From: Neostapfia colusana | Lineage: Eukaryota; Streptophyta; Magnoliopsida; Poales; Poaceae | Length of the DNA: 64,000 bases | Assembly: GCA_030760725.1 (NCBI GenBank) | Contig: JASWHV010000011.1 | Span: forward strand, 18,377,501-18,441,500 | Reading direction: 5' to 3' | Part shown: piece by piece, positions 57,716 through 64,000 of the stretch | Layout of the letters: every line of letters begins with the position of its first letter | Position numbering within the stretch: position 1 is the stretch's first letter | Program-made: the position numbers and the translations under genes | Notes under the pieces: model-generated | The model's input: only the letters and a program-made list of their open reading frames with translations | The model's database searches: none | What the model was told of the DNA's origin: nothing

Positions 57716-58250
57716 GAATGCTGTTTTCGGGATATCCTCCGCTCGAATCTTGATTTGATGATCCTGACCTTAGGTCCATCTTGGAGAAGACTTTAGCACC
57801 CACTAGCTGATCGAAAAGAATATCAATTCTTGGGAGTGGATACTTGTTCTTTATCGTCACAGCATTTAACGGACGATAATCAACGCAGAGCCTCAGCGTC
57901 TCATCCTTCTTCTTCACAAATAGAGCCGAGCAACCCCATGGTGATGAACTTGGACGAATAAACCCCTTGTCCATCAGATCTTTGAGTTGCTCCTTCAGTT
58001 CAGCTAATTCATTCGGAGCCATTTTGTATGGTCTCCGAGAGATCAGCGTGGTTCCTGGTATCAACTCTATTTTGAATTCCACCTCGCGCTCAGGTGGTAA
58101 GGCTGGAAGATCTTTGGGAAACACGTCCGGATATTCACAGGCTACCGGAATATCTTCTAACTTGCAAACTTCGGCATTACATACTTCCGGGTCTTTGGAA
58201 ACCGCTTTGCTGAGATACAATGTTTGACGCCCGTGAAGTGGAGAGTCCAA
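57693..58250 (-). pseudogene. N-terminal RT of element C
   Basis: Linker LEDIPVACEYPDVFPKDLPA, then ISRRPYKMAPNELAELKEQL, GFIRPSSSPWGCSALFVKKK, CVDYRPLNAVTIKNKYPLPR and KMDLRSG. Just after LRSG two bases are missing compared with A (near 57765), shifting the frame into 56963-57715. It is in the same frame as the protease. Confidence 0.9.
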
Positions 58251-58265
58251 ATGAATACTCCTGTT

Positions 58266-58634
58266 CTAGATGTCCAGAACAGCCTTATGGAAGGTCAACC
58301 CTGATATTTCCAATATGGCATTGATTCCTTGATCTTCGAGAATAGTGAGGGTGGTAGGATAAATTTTTCCATCCAAACAAAGTGGTGCTCTAGAAACGAC
58401 TTCATTAGTCGATATATCCCCACCTGGCGAATGAATAAAGTAAGAACCTTTTGTGCTAATTGTGGAGATCTGATCCCGGATCACCAATGCCTTGCTAATG
58501 AAGTTATGTGTTGCACCAGAGTCGAATAGAATGACAACCGGCTTGTCATTTAAGGTGAACCTGCCTGCAAGAACCGGTCCTCCCTTTGGCAGATCATCGA
58601 CTGACACAGAATTAACAGTTCCCACTTTGGACAT
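58266..58634 (-). pseudogene. retropepsin-type protease of element C
   Basis: Core VVILFDSGATHNFISKALV with intact D-S-G, then YFIHSPGGDISTNEVVSRAP and a final ILEISGLTFHKAVLDI ending in a stop near 58266. The frame differs from gag upstream, so a one-base shift lies near 58640-58660. ILEISGL replaces the usual ILGMSWL. Confidence 0.88.
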
Positions 58635-59734
58635 GGCTTTTCTTTGCTGTCCAAGATCACTTCTTGGAATGGACCCGCAGACATAATGTTGCTGCTTCGT
58701 TCAGTTGCTTCATTGATGTTGAGTTCATTGTCAATATAAAGTGGGACACCACTCGGTTCCTCTGAGAAATCACTGTGATCATCTTCAACATCTTCAGGGG
58801 AATAACCTTCTGGTGCACCTTGTTGATACTGAGGTGCATGAGAAATAAGTTGCTGTTGCGGTGGAGGTGAATAAAACCTCTGGGGAGTATAAGAGTCGTC
58901 ATACTCCCAGAATGACTGCACCTCTTGTGGAACCTCGCAACCAGAAGGTGAACGGATTACCAACCGATACTTCTGAGTCAGATAATTGCATTCATCCTGT
59001 GATGAGTCCCTCTCCCTCTTTTCTTTAAGGTAGAGATTGGAATAATATTTCTGAGTGATAGCACAGCTAACAAACTCATCAAAATTTTCTTGGCTAACTT
59101 GAGCCAACTCACATCGCAGCCTAGCAGTCAGCACTCGGTAAAAATGATAACCCTTCATGGATGGTGATTTCACATAATCAGGGACATATTGAGCTAAGCG
59201 ATTGAATTCCTTCGCATACTCAATAACAGTCATTTCTCCTTGTCTTAGATTCCAGAATTCATCAAGACTTGTTTGCATTATGCACGCAGGAACAAAACGA
59301 GCACGAAATGCATCCTGGAACTCCGCCCATGTGGTACGATGCCCTTCTGGTTGGATAGCAAGGTATTCTGCCCACCATGCTCCAGCAAAGCCGCGAAGCT
59401 GCTGAGTGGCATATAGAGTCTTCGAGAAGTCATCACATTGAATCAACCCAAATTTGGACTCAATGACACGTAACCAATGATTTGCTTCACAATGATCAGC
59501 CGCTTTGGAGAATACCGGCGGTTGTGTCGCCAAGAAATCCAGATAAGTGCTCGGGGTTGGCATGTGATGTTGAGCTTCTCTATTTATTCCTTTCTGAACT
59601 AGAGTTTGGAGAGTTTCATTCATCTTCGCCATAATTTCCGCCAATCCGGTTGGCGATGGCTCTTGTGATGAAGTCGGGTCATTCTCACCTCGACTCGAAC
59701 CTCCAAGCTCCATTTGAGAATGTGTGCGTACCAT
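58550..59734 (-). pseudogene. gag of element C, without a recognisable zinc knuckle
   Basis: The start ATG at 59734 (MVRTHSQMELGGSSRGEND) follows gtgcagt. Typical core: YLDFLATQPPVFSKAADHCE, GAWWAEYLAIQPEG, FRARFVPACIMQTSLDEF, EYAKEFNRLAQYVPDYV. A P/Q-rich linker is followed by an acidic stretch (SPEDVEDDHSDFSEEPSG). Where A and G have CCHC, only a partial YVCG in a shifted frame is seen near 58675. The open frame runs on to 58550 past the shift into the protease. Gag is long-open, which is unusual in this window. Confidence 0.85.
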
Positions 59735-61361
59735 ACTGCACGATACAAAATTTTGAGTCAATCAAAATTCTATCTCAGTAGTAAGTAAAGATAAGAAAAA
59801 CATGAACATTTTATGAACTTTATGAAAGCATAACAACATTCATGTTTAAATAAATCTTAAGTACGCAGAACTAATCAGTTGGGCTACCCTGACCAGTTCA
59901 CACAAACTCCAAAATTTACTCAAGTTAACTACAGATTCTTGACTTGAGATCAATACGAAAGTTTTAGTAAACTTCAGTATCTTTCCAATGCTTATGCATA
60001 TGCCTCTATTTCATTTTGATCAAAAGTTATGATGTTCCAAATTTGACAGAATTTCTGGACAAAATTTGCCAGCGTCTCCCTTATATGTGGCTACTTTATC
60101 ACAATTGTATATGAAAATACAATAAGAATCTGAACACACTTTGAAATACAACAATGTTGCACTTTTCAGAAACTTTCCAACGAGCACTCATAGGCCCCTT
60201 ACAGATTTTTCTACAGGAAGTTATGGCTTCAAACAGAAAGGTCCAGAGAGGTTTTTGCTCCTGTCCTGGTTTGAACAGTTTGCCTTCAACTGGACTTTTC
60301 ACCAACTTAACTTGTGATTTTGTTCTGGAGGTCTACAAGGAAGTTGTAGAGCACTTGAAAATCTTTACAGAAATGTATCATGCACATTAATTGGTTAAAT
60401 CTACTCAGAGTTATGCTCTGTTAAAGTCCAGAAAGATTTCCTGCCAGAAACAGAGCACTCTGTTTTTGAAATCTTTGACGCCTAGTCATGCTCTCATTTG
60501 AATCTTAGCTCAAAATAACAGTTCGGTAACTAATATTTGTTTCAAACTTCCATTTTTAGTTGAAAGTTAGTTCATGAATCATTTCTTCATAGGGAAGAGG
60601 TTATTAAGTGTAGTACGGTGTCGATGCACTGTAAAAAACGTGTGCTACTCGGAATACGTACGTGGTTAGTACCTGCAGAAGAACACTCAATAGTGGTGCA
60701 CTCAAAGGTTGTTTTCATTTCAGGCAGTTCCATATCATACTAAAAACAAACGCCCCGTATCATTTCCATATGAGTCGTCCTTAAGTCAAGCCACGTCTCA
60801 AGGTACGTTATTGTGTTTTTATACCACACGACGGGGAACCCGAGTAGAGCACGAACGGGTCGTCACGGTTGGGAATTTTATCACCCCAACAGATACCACC
60901 TACTGCCCTGCAGGGCACGCCGATGGCAAGCGCTGCGTATGTCCTCCAGGGCTATTTCCGGAAGAACACACTATCACGTTACTGACCACACGATGGGGTC
61001 TCCACTTGCTTGCCTAATGCACGCTAGGGATCAGCGTTTCATATGAACTCAGGAACATGAAGAGTCCAAGAGTTTCATATTGGCGTCTCGCACCAAGCTG
61101 TGATACCTATCCCTAAACCACTTTCCTCATCCGTGGAGCTAACCGAAATTGAACTGCTTTCGGTGGCATTCCTTACCATTCTTACCTGAGCGTAGGTGCG
61201 TAGTTACATAATCAAAATTCAGAATTATAATAAGTATGTTAGTCCTGCCACTTCAAGTAACTATACTACTATAGTCCTTAGGTGGTCCGAATATCGTTTC
61301 GTCACAATATCCTAAGTTTTTGTCGTAATACGATCCTTATTCCATGCACGATTACCAATGC
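59735..61361 (-). other. 5' leader of element C
   Basis: The LTR-proximal part (60590-61361) is strikingly similar to the A leader (14500-15269), more so than the two LTRs are to each other. The gag-proximal part is AT-rich with no frame. No extra ORF as in G. Confidence 0.75.
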
Positions 61362-61374
61362 GGCTCTGATACCA
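61362..61374 (-). promoter_or_regulatory. primer binding site of element C (tRNA-iMet type)
   Basis: The minus strand reads TGGTATCAGAGCC three bases (gcg) after the LTR end, a perfect TGGTATCAGAGC. Confidence 0.92.
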
Positions 61375-61377
61375 CGC

Positions 61378-64000
61378 TGACAGGGCCCGACCGCCGCCTG
61401 TTCAGTCACGGGGACCGGGCACCTTGCCCGGGAATCGAATTGGGTGGTTCCGTGTTATACGGCATCCAATAGCACATATATAAGGAAAAACTGTATTACA
61501 TAAATCAAAGTGGAAGCTTACAAATGTTCTTTCTAAATAATTTACATAAAATAGCTACAGCGGAAGTCTATAAACAGCTCACGTCGAATAACTAAGGAGC
61601 ACTCGAGAAGAGGTCCAGCCCGCGAACTCCTCTCGCTAGCAACACGAAGACATGGCAGCGGCTAGGTTCTCCATATGTTACCCGACTCGGGAGTTTCCCA
61701 GTTTTACCGGACAACCATCTTTATAAGCATCGTCTTAACCTGCAAAACCACTCATATGCAAGAGTGAGCACAAAGGCTCAGCAAGACTTAACCGTCTCTC
61801 CTAAAGCATGCAACTCTACATGAAAGTAACTTAAGACCTAAACATGTAATTTGCAAAAAGACTCACCTACAAGTTCACCCTTAACTTTCAGATTATAGCC
61901 ATCACAGTAGTGACCTTGCGCCCATCAACATTGGAACTCCACAATCAAACATGAAACACTTCATTCCAATGTTACTTGTCCCAAGGTGGAAATTAACTTT
62001 AGTTTGCTCTGTCGCTACTTCAAACAGGGTTTTCATGCAATTTACGATAATCATAGCAGCAATTACAACTTTGCAAACTGTTCCCACACAACTTGCTTAC
62101 TACGTCATGCCACAGTGAGCAAGCGGTACTCAATAACTGCGAGGTACGGTGATTCGAATCAAACACTACCCGGATAACTCGACACATACGCCCGCCTCTG
62201 AAGACCAAAGTCTGGCGTCTTTCATTACGTCGTATGTGGCAACCTTTCGCAGGACACTCTCTGTAGAACCGGTCGCGCCGTCTCAGACTCATAGGTCTAA
62301 TGAGACAATGAGGTATGCCTCTACAATCCAGTGAACCTGGTACATCGGTTTCCTGGTTCCCATATAGCAGTAAGCATCCGGTACACAACTCAATACTTGC
62401 TCAGCGGGGCTGCACACGCTTTGGTCCTTAACCGACACAGACAGAGCTACTCGACCAAGACCTCGTCTTGTCGCTTCCCAACCCTCCTGCCCGGTCTCAT
62501 CTTTAGAAAAATAAACTTTAGTTTGTCTCTTTTAAATCATGCCCGTGTGATCCCGACTATAGCTCGCGAGTAGATTCCAACTACTCGACTTCTACCGGAT
62601 GTCACAACCTAATTAGCACGGCAACCTTCTACAGCAGAAACTATATTCTACCCTTGACTCTTGGGTTTATTGGGTCATGCATTTGGAGTATAAAAGCATC
62701 CTTGACCTAATGCACATACAAACTTTGACCCATGGTAGTAAACAAAGTGAAAACTTTATAAATCAACTTAAATGCAAAACGGGGCTTGCCTTGGTTTTGC
62801 AGGTTACTAAAGTCAGATAATTATGAAGTTAGTTGTTTTTGACTTGAAGCTTAATCCCTGCCCTTCTTGCTCCTTGATCCAAGCTTCACTTCTCCTCCAC
62901 TTTTCCACGTTTAATCACTACACGTTATGAATATGCATATATGTTTAATTGTAAAGCTTTTGCTAAAAAGTTCTAAAGACAAGTTTAAAACTGGAACTCT
63001 GTTTAAGAGTTTAAAATGACACTGGTGCTAGTTGTTTGGCTTTGGGTTTAAGCACTATGATCAAGTGATAAGTATTTCTCATCACTTGTGTGTGTTGATC
63101 ATCTAAGAGGTTAAATAGAACAGTACTGATCCAGGGCTCCAATGGAGCTGAAACGTTTCATGTGAGTTGCTTGTCACAAGAAAGTCATCTGGACCAAAAT
63201 TTAGAATATTTCAATGAGTAGATCACTCAGAACAATTCCCTAAGCATTTAGGAAAAAAGGAATTAATTCTGAATAAATTTGCACTTTCATGCAAATTCAA
63301 GTGAACCAATGTTTCAAACAAAGCTCAGGGAGCCTGCATGAATTTTCCTAGGATTTATGGAGCTAAGAACTGCCCAGAACTGAATTTCCAAGTTTTGGAA
63401 AATCTCTGAAATTGTTTCTGTATTCATTTGAACACAGAAACTTGAAATCAGAATTATCCTAACTAAATCAACTCCAAATGAGCTGAAAATTTTACAGGGG
63501 TTCACTAATATCCTAAGGGATATTCTGGCAAAATTTGCGGATTTTTGGATGAACCAAACTACCTCTAAAATTGTTTTGCTGAAAAGCTTTAAAGAATTTT
63601 CCAGAATATAATAGTGATTTTGATACAAATTGGGTTGCGCATTTGAATAGATCTAGCCAAGATGAATCTAACAGAATCTGAATCACCCAATTGGAGTTTC
63701 CTAGCACAAGTTATAAATTTCTAAACTTTGCTTGAAATCTGGAATTAATTTCCTACAGAAAACCTACCCGGACTCACTGTTTAAATGGCAGCCAATAGAA
63801 CGCGAAGACACACAGGCTACAGGGTTACCCCGCGCACAGCCACACATGATCCCGAGCCACATCCGATCTGGGTTTAAAATTCCTCACTGACCGGTGGGCC
63901 AGCCCCACCCTTCGTCTTCCTCCGGCCTCTTATTCCCGCGCGCTCTCTCCTCACCGGACCGAGGCGGCGCCTCGCCGGCCGCGCGTTCTCGGCCGTCTCC
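61378..64000 (-). repeat. 5' LTR of element C, cut by the window end
   Basis: The plus strand starts TGACAGGGCCCGACC and follows 51148 onward with few differences up to the window edge. It keeps the palindrome at 61765-61780 and the donor block near 62773, with one base changed. The promoter-like GC-rich zone begins at about 63780. Confidence 0.92.

Larger units (their letters stand above)
51148..64000 (-). mobile_element. Ty3/gypsy element C (Tekay-like), right end outside the window
   Basis: Left LTR 51148-55210, internal region 55211-61377 (6167 bp), right LTR from 61378 to beyond the window. Primer site at the right and polypurine tract at the left give minus orientation. Gag-pol order and sequence follow element A, and the C-terminus reads FFKVLWKNHTSEEATWESEE, a well-kept chromodomain-like tail. 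It is inserted in LTR D3. The left flank caggg (51143-51147) is the candidate TSD, with its partner outside the window. Point mutations hit RT and RNase H active sites, so it is not autonomous as read. Confidence 0.92.

Noticed and set aside
1..64000. Host genes, tRNA or rRNA genes, CRISPR arrays, centromeric satellite arrays
   Set aside because: None seen. The tandem-like similarities are all explained by LTR copies, and the only tRNA-like matches are primer binding sites.

Overview
The window is repeat-dense plant DNA, almost certainly from a grass. The reasons are stacked Ty3/gypsy LTR retrotransposons of chromoviral type, LTRs close to 4 kb, initiator-Met-type primer sites, and no gene that looks like a host gene. 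A CRM-like element together with Tekay-like elements suggests pericentromeric heterochromatin; that placement, and all clade names, are my inference from motifs because no database was searched. No tRNA, rRNA, CRISPR array or bacterial feature was seen.

Layout from left to right. Positions 1-4321 hold two partial LTRs of one family (B) joined end to start without an internal region. Positions 4322-5260 plus 19158-20012 are one minus-strand fragment (E: LTR plus the end of its integrase), split by a complete 13.9-kb minus-strand element A (5261-19152; LTRs 5261-8715 and 15285-19152; TSD agtat). Positions 20013-25596 hold a plus-strand LTR D1 with primer site, a second partial LTR D2, and a short leader. 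A B-family LTR (25597-27864) is cut by an LTR-like block F (27865-31180). The 3' tip of a B-type internal region and another B LTR (31238 to about 32884) follow. Next comes element G (plus strand): leader 32885-33206 and 44563-45555, an extra coiled-coil ORF (45556-46515), gag, protease, and a reverse transcriptase cut off at 49117. The G leader is split by a CRM-like element (33207-44557; TSD ggtag), and that element's integrase is itself split by a 3859-bp solo LTR of family A (39366-43224; TSD gttaa). Positions 49118-51147 are a partial D LTR, and it is interrupted by minus-strand element C (51148 to beyond 64000).

Every gag-pol reading frame carries stops, frameshifts or active-site changes, so no copy looks autonomous as read. 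Elements A, C, E and G share one protein plan: gag, DSG-type protease, RT, RNase H, HHCC/DDE integrase, and a chromodomain-like tail where that end survives. A, C and G also share leader sequences.

The most unusual signal is inside the long LTRs. Families A, B and D carry a conserved pair of exon-like segments: an acidic 78- or 81-nt segment with a GC splice donor (AAG|GCAAGC) and, about 1 kb on, a segment of about 50-107 nt ending in a stop. Frames and phases agree in several independent copies. Two LTRs also have a phase-matched ATG segment upstream. A conserved small palindrome with a branch-point-like arm sits 20-35 nt before the acceptor. This looks like a small spliced gene carried in the LTR. 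The second novelty is the coiled-coil ORF upstream of gag in G, which A and C lack.
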